From Microcoleus sp. FACHB-DQ6 (lineage in GTDB: Bacteria; Cyanobacteriota; Cyanobacteriia; Cyanobacteriales; Microcoleaceae): a stretch of 46,796 nucleotides of DNA. The stretch is taken from assembly GCA_014695175.1 (NCBI GenBank), contig JACJNV010000360.1, positions 1 to 46,796 on the forward strand, in the 5' to 3' direction. The translations under genes and the position numbers were made by a program. Shown piece after piece: positions 8,910-19,300 of the stretch. Under the pieces are notes generated by a model, which searched no databases, was not told the origin of the DNA, and was given only the letters and a program-made list of their open reading frames with translations. The first letter of the stretch is position 1, and the number at the start of each line of letters is the position of its first letter.

Positions 8910-10007
8910 ATGTCCAACCAAGCGTCTGACCGTCTTAAACAAAATTCTGAAAAAATTATGGGGATGTGGGAGAAGCGGGCGCGTGAGGAAGTCGGTGCAT
9001 CAACGCATCACAATTCTCTTGTCTTGCAAGATTCCCTACCTCTGTACTTAAACCAACTGGTAGATGAACTCTCAAACAGAATTGACAGGACACCTGCCCG
9101 AATCACAGCCGACGAGGTAGAAAGCACCCGGATTGGCAAGAAGCACGGGCATGAACGGGCGGGGTATGCTGACTACTCTATGAGTCAACTTATTTTCGAG
9201 TATCAGATCCTCCGTCAAGTAATATTTCAAGTTTTAGAGGAAGAAGCACCTTTGGAAGTGCGGGATCGAGACATTATTATCTGCTCCATTGAGCAAGCCG
9301 TTAATGACGCCGCCACTCAATTCTCCGAAACGCTGCGAGATATTCAAGAACTATTTATGGTGACGCTAACTCACGACCTCAGAAATCCCATCAATGTCGT
9401 AAAAATGGGAACTCAACTGACTCTGCGGCGGCTGGAACGAGGAGATAGCCACGCGGATGTGGCCGCGAGGATGCTCAGTGCGATCAATCGGCTGGATTCG
9501 ATGATTCAAAATCTGCTTGATGCGAGTCGCCTGCGGGCAGGGCAAAGCTTAAAGATGGAATTTGAAGAATGCGATTTTGTGAGGCTAGTCCAAGACGTGG
9601 TAGAAGATTTGAGCTTCGCGTATGGAGATCGGTTTGTTGTGGTATCTGAGTCTGAAATTAGGACTTATTGCAGCCGTAAAGAAATACGGCGGGTGATTGA
9701 AAATTTAGCAATTAACGCTGTGAAATATGGTGCGCCTAGTACGCCGATTACACTCACGCTCCAGCAAACTGAAACGCAGATCAGCCTTACTATCCATAAT
9801 GAAGGCGATCCGATCGCCCTAGACGCTCAATCGATCCTATTTCAACAATTTCGTCGAACCATTTGTGCTGAGGAGCAAACGGGCTGGGGATTAGGATTAT
9901 TTTTAGCAAAAAATATTACTGAAGCCCATAAAGGGACACTGGAGGTTGAAAGTGCAGAGGGCAAGGGGACAAGCTTTATTATCAATTTACCTAAAGTTCT
10001 TCATTAG
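8910..10007 (+). CDS. Sensor histidine kinase with RsbRD-like N-terminal domain
   Basis: From ATG 8910 the product is 365 residues. A GTG at 8862 would add 16 residues but is less likely. The first 160 residues are helical and lack membrane segments, resembling RsbRD-N-type sensor regions (MGMWEKRAREEVGAS, LPLYLNQLVDELSN). A HisKA domain follows with phosphoacceptor His in VTLTHDLRNPINV. The HATPase domain has NLAINAVKYGA (N box), a GWGLGLFLAK G box and GKGTSFIINLP. It is a soluble two-component kinase, and no response regulator is nearby. It lies in the gap between NRPS1 and NRPS2 in the same orientation, so it could regulate the cluster or be an unrelated insertion. Confidence 0.88.
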   Translation: MSNQASDRLKQNSEKIMGMWEKRAREEVGASTHHNSLVLQDSLPLYLNQLVDELSNRIDRTPARITADEVESTRIGKKHGHERAGYADYSMSQLIFEYQILRQVIFQVLEEEAPLEVRDRDIIICSIEQAVNDAATQFSETLRDIQELFMVTLTHDLRNPINVVKMGTQLTLRRLERGDSHADVAARMLSAINRLDSMIQNLLDASRLRAGQSLKMEFEECDFVRLVQDVVEDLSFAYGDRFVVVSESEIRTYCSRKEIRRVIENLAINAVKYGAPSTPITLTLQQTETQISLTIHNEGDPIALDAQSILFQQFRRTICAEEQTGWGLGLFLAKNITEAHKGTLEVESAEGKGTSFIINLPKVLH

Positions 10008-10083
10008 TTTGGGACATTAAGACTAAGAAGAAAAATAGGGCATCCCCAGCCCGAACCTACAGGATTTTAACTCACATTTTTAG

Positions 10084-11232
10084 TCACGAAATTTCAGTGC
10101 AGAATGCCCTGACAGCTTGTGCAAACTGCTGGTTGTGCTCGATTAATGCCATGTGTCCTCCTTTCTGTATAGTAACTAGCTCTGCTTGAGGTAATTCTGC
10201 TTTCATTCGCAGGCTAGCTGGGGGAGTAGTGGCGATATCTGAATCGCCGCAGATCACCAACACAGGAATGTCAATTGATGGCAAAGTTTTTGTTTCGTCA
10301 AAGTTGAGCATTCCCAGTGTGCCGCGAGCGAGAACGCCGGGAGAACCCAAGGCTGATAAAAAAGCTGAGAAATCTAATTGACCGCGCGTTTCAGTGCCTT
10401 TAAATCCCGATATTTCTACACTGATGTACAGTGAACCATTGAGATAGCTCAGCCAAGTCATTCCCCACATAATAGGTTCAAGAGCTATGGTGAGGTAGAG
10501 CATAGGTTGGAGCAGCGGCTTTTGCAAAGCGCGTAATAAACCGCTAAAAATAGCAGTTTTGAGAGGATTAGTATAAGTCGTATCTACCAGAATTAAACCA
10601 GCTACTCGGCTACCGAGAAGTTCTGGGAAAAGCCGACTGAATGTTAGAGCAATCATGCCGCCCATGCTGTGTCCGAGTATGATAACAGGTTTAGTTCCTG
10701 CTATGGCAATGACGGCTTCGAGATCCCGGGCAAATTTTTCTAGGGAGTAGTCGCTGTTTTTTGGTCGAGTGGATTTTCCCAAACCTGGAAGATCCCAAAC
10801 AATCACTCGGAAGCGATCGGTTAGTTGCCGTTTCGCGTAATACCAAACCATACTGTTCGGCCCCCAACCGTGCGAGAGGATAATCGGCTGTCCGTCCTCT
10901 GGGCCGTAGAATTCTACTTGTAAAATAGTGCCATCAGGCCTCTCTACCCGCTGCACCGTACCCGTCCGCGTGGGCTTGGGTTCGTCAGCACCGGGGCGGC
11001 GGAACAGGGGCAAACTGATAAAGCGGCCGCCAACAGACCAAAGAAGCATCAAGACTCCGCTGACTAAGTAGGACATCCCTACAAGTTCGCCGATGTACCA
11101 TTCGTAAATAATGTATATACCTCCGCCAAGGACGCCGAGGGACAGCAGTCCCACCAGCCATAGAAACAGGAAATTGAAGGGCATGAACGGCATAAGCTGA
11201 AACCTTGGGTAGGATTTGGGTTGCGGATTCAA
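10084..11232 (-). CDS. Membrane-anchored alpha/beta hydrolase
   Basis: A 382-residue alpha/beta-hydrolase-fold protein. Two hydrophobic helices near the N-terminus (about residues 17-45 and 52-70) anchor it in a membrane. The fold starts at about residue 95: oxyanion segment ILSHGWGPNS, VWDLPGLGKS, nucleophile elbow GHSMGGM, acid in VICGDSDIA, and catalytic His in KGGHMALIEH. The substrate is unknown. It runs opposite to the NRPS genes, only 115 bases from the NRPS2 start, so the two promoters are divergent. It is too diverged from a type II thioesterase for me to tie it to peptide synthesis. Confidence 0.85.
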   Translation of the reverse strand: MNPQPKSYPRFQLMPFMPFNFLFLWLVGLLSLGVLGGGIYIIYEWYIGELVGMSYLVSGVLMLLWSVGGRFISLPLFRRPGADEPKPTRTGTVQRVERPDGTILQVEFYGPEDGQPIILSHGWGPNSMVWYYAKRQLTDRFRVIVWDLPGLGKSTRPKNSDYSLEKFARDLEAVIAIAGTKPVIILGHSMGGMIALTFSRLFPELLGSRVAGLILVDTTYTNPLKTAIFSGLLRALQKPLLQPMLYLTIALEPIMWGMTWLSYLNGSLYISVEISGFKGTETRGQLDFSAFLSALGSPGVLARGTLGMLNFDETKTLPSIDIPVLVICGDSDIATTPPASLRMKAELPQAELVTIQKGGHMALIEHNQQFAQAVRAFCTEIS

Positions 11233-11347
11233 ACAGAATCATACTCAGGTTAGGCCACAGTCGGCAAGCGGTAAGTTAAGCTCTTAATTTGTGCGCTGGT
11301 AGAATTTATTTTATTGATTTGCCCAAGTAGTGACAGGATGACTCAAA

Positions 11348-14300
11348 ATGCCCGATCCAAAAATATCGAGTTCATCGCCAAATGCCAGAGATTCTGTCAC
11401 GGTGGAGTTAGTTGAGTTTTTATCTTACCTTCGCAGTCTAGATATTAATATTTTTGTTGAGGGCGAGATCCTGCGCTGCAATGCTCCCGAAGGAATTCTT
11501 ACACCCGAACTGCGCGCCGAAATTTCTCATAAAAAAGCAGAAATTATTTCCTTTTTAAAAGCAGCTAATCGTACTTCGAGTTTCACTCCTACACCGATTG
11601 TTCCTATGGGGCGGGACGGAAATTTACCGCTTTCCTTTGCACAGCAGCGCTTGTGGTTTCTCGACCAATTAGTACCGAACAATCCTTTTTATAATGTTCC
11701 CGCAGCATTGCGCTTGACAGGTTCGCTCAATTTTTCGGCGCTGCAACAAACCTTCAATGAAATTGTGCGCCGCCACGAAGCTTTACGGACGACTTTAGCA
11801 GTAGTTTCGGGGCAACCTGTTCAGAGAATAGCTGCTGCTTTCCACCTCCCGATTAATGTAGTGGATTTGCGAAATTTGCCCAAGGAATCCCGACAAACTG
11901 AAGCAAACAGGCTCACCGCTGAGGAAGCTCAACGCTCTTTCAATTTGTCCAATGACTTGTTGCTGCGAGTCACATTATTGCAGTTAGATGATGCCGAATA
12001 TTTACTAATGCTGAATATGCACCATATTGTCTCCGATGGTTGGTCTATCGGAGTGCTTATTCAGGAATTAGGCGCACTTTACACGGCATTTGCTAGCGAA
12101 AAACCTTCGCCTTTACCGGCTTTATCGATCCAGTATGCTGATTTTGCAAAATGGCAGCGCGAATGGCTGCAAGGGGAAGTTTTAGAAACGCAGCTTGCTT
12201 ACTGGAGACAGCAGTTAAACGGCATTTCTATGCTAAATTTGCCTGCGGATAGACCCCGGCCAGCAATTCAAAGTTACCGAGGAAAAAGGCAATTTTTGCA
12301 ACTGCCAAAACAACTGAGCGAGGCTTTAGAAACGTTGAGCCAGCGCGAAGGAGTGACGCTGTTTATGACAATGCTGGCAGCTTTTAAAACGTTGCTTTAC
12401 CATTACGCGCAGCAAGAAGATATTGTTGTAGGTTCGCCGATCGCCAATCGCAACCGCAGTGAAATTGAAGCACTAATCGGTTTTTTTGTCAATAGTTTGG
12501 TATTGCGTACAGATTTGTCGGGAAATCCAACTTTTCGGGAACTTTTAAACCGAGTCAAAGAGGTAGCATTAGGAGCTTACGCTCACCAAGATTTGCCGTT
12601 TGAGAAGTTAGTAGAAGAACTGCACCCCGATCGCGCGTTGAACCAAAATCCCTTATTTCAGGTGGCATTTGCGCTGCAAAACGCGCCGGGGAATCAGTTA
12701 GAATTGCCAGAATTAACACTCAGCCCGCAGCAGTTAGATGTGGGTACAGCGCGGTTTGATTTGGAGTTTCATTTGTGGGAGCGATCGCCCAACAGTTCGG
12801 GAAGCAACCAATCGCCCAGCAATAAGCTGTGGGTTGATAGCTCTGAGGGCATCAGCGGCATGGTTATTTACAGCGCCGATTTGTTTGATGAAGCTACGAT
12901 TACCCGCCTGATCGGGCATTTTCAAACCTTGTTAGAAAGCATTGTGGCAAATCCCGAAGAGCGAATTGCCAACTTGCAATATTTGAGCGACCAAGAGCGC
13001 TATCATTTGTTAGTTGAATGCAACAAGACTCAGGCGGATTATCCGCAAGATTTGTGCATCCATCAGCTATTTGAAATGCAGGCCGATCGGACACCGGATG
13101 CGGTGGCGCTGGTATTTGGAGAGGAGCGAGTCACCTATCGAGAGCTAAATCTCCGCAGCAACCAACTAGCACGTTATTTGCAAAAAATGGGGGTTGGGGC
13201 GGAAGTTTTAGTCGGGCTTTGCTGCGGGCGATCGCTCGATCTGATCGTGGGGATGTTGGGTATCCTGAAAGCGGGAGGAGCTTACTTAATTTTAGATCCG
13301 AGCTATCCTGCTGAGCGATCGAGCTTTATGATAAAAGATGCTCAAGTGTCAGTATTGCTTACCCGCCAGGGAATAAATTCCCTGTCTAATAGCGAAAGTC
13401 GTCTAAAGACGACTGAAGGAGGACAAGTTTCCAGTCGGCTTCAGCCGACTTCAGCTATGAGCCAGGGAATTTATTCCCTGGTGGATGATGGCGAAGTGCA
13501 AAATTTAGAAACACAGTCAGATGATAAAATTCACCATCCAAGGGTTGTTTTTCTAGACACAGACTGGGAGATGATTTCCCAAGAAATCGCCGACAATCCC
13601 ACCAGCGCAGTCACAGCCGAAAATCTGGTTTACGCGATTTACACCTCCGGGTCCACGGGAAAGCCGAAAGGAGTGGAAATTGAGCACGGGAGCTTGTTAA
13701 ATCTCGTTTTTTGGCATCAAAGAGAGTTTGGGGTGTCAGCGGGCGATCGAGCAACGCAAATTGCAGCGATCGGCTTTGATGCTTGCGGGTGGGAAATTTG
13801 GCCTTATCTCGCCGCCGGATCTAGCATCTACTTTCCAGAAGATGACATCAGGCGAGATCCTGAAAAACTGCAAAACTGGTTAGTATCAAACGCCATTACA
13901 ATTAGCTTTTTGCCAACACCTTTAGCCGAGAAAGTTTTGCTATTAGATTGGCCTCAAACAACAGCGTTGCGAATCTTGCTCACAGGCGGCGAAAAACTGC
14001 AACAAAATCCTTTAAAATCCCATCCATTTAAGCTAGTAAATAATTACGGCCCAACCGAAAACACCGTCGTCACAACTTCCGGTTATATTCCTGTAACAGA
14101 GCAAACAGACATCGCCCCGACAATTGGCCGCCCCATTGCTAACACTCAAATCTACATATTAGACAAATATTTGCAGCCCGTACCAGTGGGCGTTGTTGGC
14201 GAATTGTACATCGGCGGAAACGGACTCGCTCGCGGCTACCTCAACCGCCCAGATTTAACCGCACAAAGCTTTATTGTCAATCCTTTTAAACCAAATTCAG

Positions 14301-16294
14301 GAGAGCGAATTTACAAAACCGGCGACTTAGTGCGCTACAGAACCGATCGCAACCTTGAATTTTTAGGACGCATTGACGAACAAGTAAAAATTCGCGGTTT
14401 CCGCATCGAATTAGGAGAAATCGAGACAGTATTAACTCAACATCCGGCCGTGCAGCAAACTGTAGCAATAGCTTCGGAAGATGGACAGGGAGATAAACGT
14501 TTAGTAGCTTATATTGCCCTGAATGCAGAATATAGCGTTGCCCGCGAAAAAAACCAAATAATGCAATTGCAGGACGAACAGGTGTTGCAGTGGCAAATGC
14601 TCTACAATGAAACTTACAATCAACCTGCTGTTGACTCAGATCCAACATTTAATATTGTCGGCTGGAATAGCAGTTATACTAATCAGCCAATCCCAGCAGA
14701 ACAGATGCGCGACTGGGCGAACAATCAAGCCGCCCAAATTTTAGCTTTGCAGCCTAGCCGAGTGTTAGAAATTGGCTGCGGCACAGGTTTGTTGCTGTTC
14801 CAAATTGCGCCTCGCTGCACTCAATACTGCGGCACCGACTTTTCACCTATTTCGCTCAACTATATTCAGCAGCACTTGGCAAATCAAGAGTTAGCTAATG
14901 TAACGCTGCTTCAGAAAATGGCGACTGACTTTGAAGGAGTAGAGACAGCAGCTTTTGACGCGGTGATTCTCAACTCAGTCGTGCAATACTTCCCGACTAT
15001 CGACTATCTCGTGCAGGTGCTAGAAGGTGCGGTGAAAGCAACTGCACCAGGCGGCTTTATATTCATCGGAGATGTCCGCAGCTTGCCGTTGCTGGCAGCT
15101 TTTCACGCTTCGGTACAACTGTATCAAGCCGAACCTTCTCTCGCGGGCGAACAGTTGCAGCAGCGAGTACAAATGCAAATTTTTCAAGAAACAGAGTTAG
15201 TTATTGAACCCGATTTTTTTAGCGCATTAAAGCACCGCTTTCCGCAGATTGGTGGCGTAGAGATTCAATTAATTCGCGGTAGTTATCACAATGAGTTAAC
15301 TGATTTTCGGTACAATGCTATTCTGCATATTGCGTCGGAAACAAATCCCCCCCAATCCCCGGAACAAGGGGAGTTGGGGGAATCGAAACGGCTGGATTGG
15401 TCGGCTGAAAATCAGAATCTGACTGTTACCAAGGTGCAACAAATATTATTGGAAAATCAACTCGATGTTTTAAGAATTGCTAATGTGCCTAATGCGCGGG
15501 TAATGGCAGCAGTTAAGGCGGCAGAGTTGCTGTCTGTTGTCGATAAATTTCCAACAGCAGGTCAGTTGCAGAAAGCCGTGGAAAAAGTCGAGGATTTAGG
15601 AGTAGATCCCGAAGCGTGGTATGCTTTGGAAGTTGCGTATAATGTTAATATTAGTTGGTCTAATTCCGACAGTCAAGGGCGCTACGATGTAGTGTTTGCA
15701 CGGGGCGAAATTAGAGATTTTGTGCCAGAAACCCGAGGCGATAACTTGCGTCCTTGGCGCTCTTATGCTAACAATCCCTTACAAGGTAAAGTAGCACGGA
15801 AATTAGTGCCACAGTTGCAGGCTTATCTAGCAGAAAAACTGCCGGAATATATGGTTCCGTCGGCTTTTGTGGTGCTGGAGTCGCTACCTGTGACGCCTAA
15901 CGGAAAGGTCGATCGCCTCGCTTTGCCTGCACCGCAGCCGATTAAGTTAGAATGGGCTGGCGGGTATGTTGCGCCTCAGACTTCTATTGAGGAAGTTTTA
16001 GTGAAAATTTGGGCTGAGGTATTGGGGATAAAGCGAGTGGGTATCCGGGACAATTTCTTTGAATTAGGAGGCCATTCGCTGCTGGCGACTCAGCTTGTTT
16101 CTAGAGTGCGAGATGCTTTCGCGGTAGAGTTGCCTTTGCGCCGCGTTTTTGAAGCACCGACAATTGCAGAATTATCGAAGATTGTGGAGAGTTTAAAAGA
16201 GAGCGATGCTAATATTAAAGCTCCTGCTTTAGTGGCGATTTCTCGGGACAGTCGGCGGATGAAGCTATCATCTTTTAATCAAGAAAGTAAATAA
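11348..16294 (+). CDS. Nonribosomal peptide synthetase, module 2 (TubC dock-C-A-NMT-T), N-methyl-Leu
   Basis: A 1648-residue single-module NRPS. Residues about 15-75 are a TubC-type N-terminal docking domain (VELVEFLSYLRSLDINIFVEG, LTPELRAEISHKK). The C domain has HHIVSDGWS at about 225. The A domain has TSGSTGKPKG at about 765 and RGFRIELGEIE. An N-methyltransferase is inserted after A8, with SAM-binding VLEIGCGTG near residue 1140. A10 is NGKVDRLALP, and the carrier Ser is in LGGHSLLA at about 1575. The pocket code read by eye is D-A-W-F-L-G-N-V-V-K, the classic leucine signature, so N-methyl-leucine is predicted. Two repeat elements are inserted in frame, at 13366-13481 and about 15347-15380. 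It is followed by NRPS3 after 37 bases, so the two are probably co-transcribed. Confidence 0.95.
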   Translation: MPDPKISSSSPNARDSVTVELVEFLSYLRSLDINIFVEGEILRCNAPEGILTPELRAEISHKKAEIISFLKAANRTSSFTPTPIVPMGRDGNLPLSFAQQRLWFLDQLVPNNPFYNVPAALRLTGSLNFSALQQTFNEIVRRHEALRTTLAVVSGQPVQRIAAAFHLPINVVDLRNLPKESRQTEANRLTAEEAQRSFNLSNDLLLRVTLLQLDDAEYLLMLNMHHIVSDGWSIGVLIQELGALYTAFASEKPSPLPALSIQYADFAKWQREWLQGEVLETQLAYWRQQLNGISMLNLPADRPRPAIQSYRGKRQFLQLPKQLSEALETLSQREGVTLFMTMLAAFKTLLYHYAQQEDIVVGSPIANRNRSEIEALIGFFVNSLVLRTDLSGNPTFRELLNRVKEVALGAYAHQDLPFEKLVEELHPDRALNQNPLFQVAFALQNAPGNQLELPELTLSPQQLDVGTARFDLEFHLWERSPNSSGSNQSPSNKLWVDSSEGISGMVIYSADLFDEATITRLIGHFQTLLESIVANPEERIANLQYLSDQERYHLLVECNKTQADYPQDLCIHQLFEMQADRTPDAVALVFGEERVTYRELNLRSNQLARYLQKMGVGAEVLVGLCCGRSLDLIVGMLGILKAGGAYLILDPSYPAERSSFMIKDAQVSVLLTRQGINSLSNSESRLKTTEGGQVSSRLQPTSAMSQGIYSLVDDGEVQNLETQSDDKIHHPRVVFLDTDWEMISQEIADNPTSAVTAENLVYAIYTSGSTGKPKGVEIEHGSLLNLVFWHQREFGVSAGDRATQIAAIGFDACGWEIWPYLAAGSSIYFPEDDIRRDPEKLQNWLVSNAITISFLPTPLAEKVLLLDWPQTTALRILLTGGEKLQQNPLKSHPFKLVNNYGPTENTVVTTSGYIPVTEQTDIAPTIGRPIANTQIYILDKYLQPVPVGVVGELYIGGNGLARGYLNRPDLTAQSFIVNPFKPNSGERIYKTGDLVRYRTDRNLEFLGRIDEQVKIRGFRIELGEIETVLTQHPAVQQTVAIASEDGQGDKRLVAYIALNAEYSVAREKNQIMQLQDEQVLQWQMLYNETYNQPAVDSDPTFNIVGWNSSYTNQPIPAEQMRDWANNQAAQILALQPSRVLEIGCGTGLLLFQIAPRCTQYCGTDFSPISLNYIQQHLANQELANVTLLQKMATDFEGVETAAFDAVILNSVVQYFPTIDYLVQVLEGAVKATAPGGFIFIGDVRSLPLLAAFHASVQLYQAEPSLAGEQLQQRVQMQIFQETELVIEPDFFSALKHRFPQIGGVEIQLIRGSYHNELTDFRYNAILHIASETNPPQSPEQGELGESKRLDWSAENQNLTVTKVQQILLENQLDVLRIANVPNARVMAAVKAAELLSVVDKFPTAGQLQKAVEKVEDLGVDPEAWYALEVAYNVNISWSNSDSQGRYDVVFARGEIRDFVPETRGDNLRPWRSYANNPLQGKVARKLVPQLQAYLAEKLPEYMVPSAFVVLESLPVTPNGKVDRLALPAPQPIKLEWAGGYVAPQTSIEEVLVKIWAEVLGIKRVGIRDNFFELGGHSLLATQLVSRVRDAFAVELPLRRVFEAPTIAELSKIVESLKESDANIKAPALVAISRDSRRMKLSSFNQESK
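13366..13481. repeat. Nested-palindrome element inserted in the NRPS2 adenylation domain
   Basis: Four palindromes lie in 116 bases: CAGGGAATAAATTCCCTG (13367-13384), AGTCGTCTAAAGACGACT (13397-13414), AGTCGGCTTCAGCCGACT (13433-13450) and CCAGGGAATTTATTCCCTGG (13462-13481). The outer pair are near-copies and so are the inner pair, giving a mirrored layout. The insert encodes about 40 extra residues between A2 and A3 that modules 1 and 3 lack. The frame is kept open. Confidence 0.85.
15347..15380. repeat. G/C-run palindrome inside NRPS2
   Basis: CCCCCAATCCCC is followed by GGAACAA and then GGGGAGTTGGGGG, forming a near-perfect hairpin. It encodes the Pro/Glu/Gly segment NPPQSPEQGELGES in the distal part of the N-methyltransferase region. 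It looks like a dispersed cyanobacterial palindrome carried in frame. Confidence 0.65.
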
Positions 16295-16331
16295 AAATTA
16301 GGACGGTAGAACGGGTGCAATTTCGATAAAT

Positions 16332-19300
16332 ATGCAGCAAGAAACAGAAGTTTTCGTCTTCCCGGCATCCTTTGCCCAGCAGCGGCTTTGGTTCCTCAAT
16401 CAATTAGCACCGGGCAATCCTTTCTACAATGTCTCAACAGCGCTCCGCTTAACAGGTTCCCTCAACTTAAGATCCTTAGAGCAAACCTTCAACGAAATTG
16501 TGCAGCGGCACGAAACTTTACGCACCACTTTTACGCTTTTGGAAGGGGAACTCGTACAAATTATTACTCCCATTCTCACTGTATCTCTCCCCACAATCGA
16601 CTTACAAAATCTCTCGCCAACTCAGCAGGAAACCGCAGCGCTGCAACTCGCAACCGATGCAGCGCAATGCCCTTTCGATTTAGCCACTGGGCCGTTATTC
16701 AAAGTAACGCTGTTACAACTCAGTGAAACAGAACATATATTGTTGCTGAATTTACATCATATTGTGGCTGATGGTTGGTCGATAGGAGTGCTAATTCGAG
16801 AGCTGGGAACGCTCTACACAGCATTTGTAAAAAATGGGAGCTCGCACTTACCAGCACTGCCCGTGCAGTACGCCGACTTTGCAGAATGGCAGCACGAATG
16901 GTTGCAGGGCGAAGTATTAGAAACCCAGTTAGCTTATTGGCGGCAGCAGTTAAACGGAATTACCACACTCAATCTACCAACAGACAGGCAAAGACCAGCC
17001 GTTCCATCCTACCGCGGCGCTAAACAATTTATAACACTATCACCTGCTTTGAGCGAGGCGCTAAAGTCATTGAGCCAGCAAGAAAGCGCGACTTTATTTA
17101 TCACTCTACTAGCCGCTTTTCAAACTTTGCTGTACCGCTATACAGGACAAGTAGATATTGCAGTAGGAACGCCGATCGCCAATCGCAACCAGAGCGAAAT
17201 AGAAGCATTAATCGGTTTTTTTGTCAACAGTTTAGTGCTGCGTGCAGATTTATCAGGAAACCCAACTTTTCGGGAACTATTGCATCGGGTAAAAAACGTC
17301 GCAATGGCAGCCTACGCCCACCAAGATTTGCCCTTCGAGAAGTTGGTTGAGGAAATGCACCCCGATCGCGAGTTGAGCCGCAACCCCCTATTTCAAGTTA
17401 GTTTTAGCCTGCAAAACACTCCTATAGCAGCGCTAGAATTGCCGGGAATCGCTTTCGAGGCGATCGACTTTGACGCGGGAACCGCCAAGCTCGATTTAGA
17501 GTGCCACTTGTGGGAAGATGCAGGAAGTATTCAAGGGCAATTTGTCTACAGCACAGACTTATTTGATAGCGGCACAATTGCGCGCATGGCGGGACATTTC
17601 CAAACGCTGCTCGAAGCCATTGTTGCCAATCCCAAACAGCACCTCAGCGACTTGGCTTTGCTGACAGCGCCAGAATACCAGCAATTATTAATCGATTGGA
17701 ATGACACTCAGAGAGATTATCCGCAAAACCAGTGTTTCCATCAGCTATTTGAAGATCGAGTCGCGCGATCGCCCGATGCTGTCGCCGCCGTCTTTGAAAA
17801 CCAGCAGTTAACCTACCGCCAACTCAACAGCCGAGGCAACCAACTTGCACGTTACTTGCAGCAGTTGGGAGCAGCACCAGAAGTTTTAGTGGGCCTTTGT
17901 GTAGAACGTTCCTTAGATGCGATCGTCGGATTGCTAGGCATTATCAAAGCAGGCGCAGCCTACCTGCCTTTAGATCCAACTTATCCTCAAGAGCGCCTTA
18001 ACTTCATGTTAGAAGATGCTCAGGTGTCGATTTTGGTAACTCAGCAGCACTTAGCAAAAAACTTAACGCAGCCGGAAAATTACGGAGTTTTTTCAGTAGT
18101 GCGTTTGGACTCCGACAGAGAAATTATCGCCCGACAAAGCCCAGAAAACCCAACTACAAATATCATACCAGAAAACCTAGCCTACGTCATTTACACATCA
18201 GGTTCAACCGGAAAACCTAAAGGCGTTTTAATCGAACATCGGGGACTCTACAACTTAGCCCTAGCTCAAAGAAAAGCTTTTAACTTAAACTCAAATCACC
18301 GCATTTTGCAATTTGCATCCCTGAGTTTTGATGCCTCAATCTTTGAGATTGTCATGGCCTTGGGAACCGGAGCAACACTTTACTGTGCCAAGAAAGAATC
18401 TTTGTTGCCCGGACAAACATTAATCCAATTTTTGCAGAACAATGCTATTACCCACGCTACCCTCCCGCCCTCGCTGCTAGCTGTCCTTCCAAACGCCGAA
18501 CTTCCGGCACTGCAAACAATCATCTGTGCTGGCGAATCCTGTTCCCCGGATATTGTTAAACGCTGGGCTTCTGGGCGCAGATTTTTTAACGCTTACGGCC
18601 CTACAGAAGCGACTGTCTGGTCAAGTTTGGCCGAAATTGGCGATTCCCTGCGGGATAGCTTCGCTTCACGCAAAAAACCGCCAATCGGCCGCCCAATAGC
18701 TAACACTCAACTCTATATTTTAGATAAAAATTTACAGCCTGTACCCGTTGGAATTCCCGGTGAATTGTACATCGGCGGCAGCGGATTGGCGCGAGGCTAC
18801 CTGAACCGCCCCGAATTAACCGCCCAGCGATTTATTGCTAATCCGTTTAGCCAGAAAGCAGGAGAACGAATTTATAAAACTGGTGACTTAGCTCGCTATT
18901 TTCCCGACGGCAATATTGAGTTTTTAGGCCGCACTGACGCACAGGTAAAACTTCGCGGTTATCGAATAGAATTGGGAGAAATTGAAGCGCTGCTGGTTCA
19001 GCATCCAGCAGTCAAAGAAACAGCGGCGGTTGCTGTGGATGATTTGTCGGGCAACAAACGCCTAGTTGCTTATGTCGTCCCCAATCACAATCAGACGCTT
19101 AATCCCGGGGAAATACGCAATTTCCTCAAACAACAACTGCCCAATTACATGGTTCCCAGTGCTTTTGTGGCGATCGATTTTCTGCCCCTAACTCCCAATG
19201 GCAAAATTGACCGCCTGCGCCTACCTGCACCGGGAACTCTAACTAGCAATTCAATAGATAAAAGCTGCATTGCACCTCGCACACCAACCGAGTCAACCCT

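Noticed and set aside
13366-13481. Possible CRISPR array in NRPS2
   Set aside because: There are palindromic repeats, but only four of two types, with no regular spacers and no cas genes nearby.
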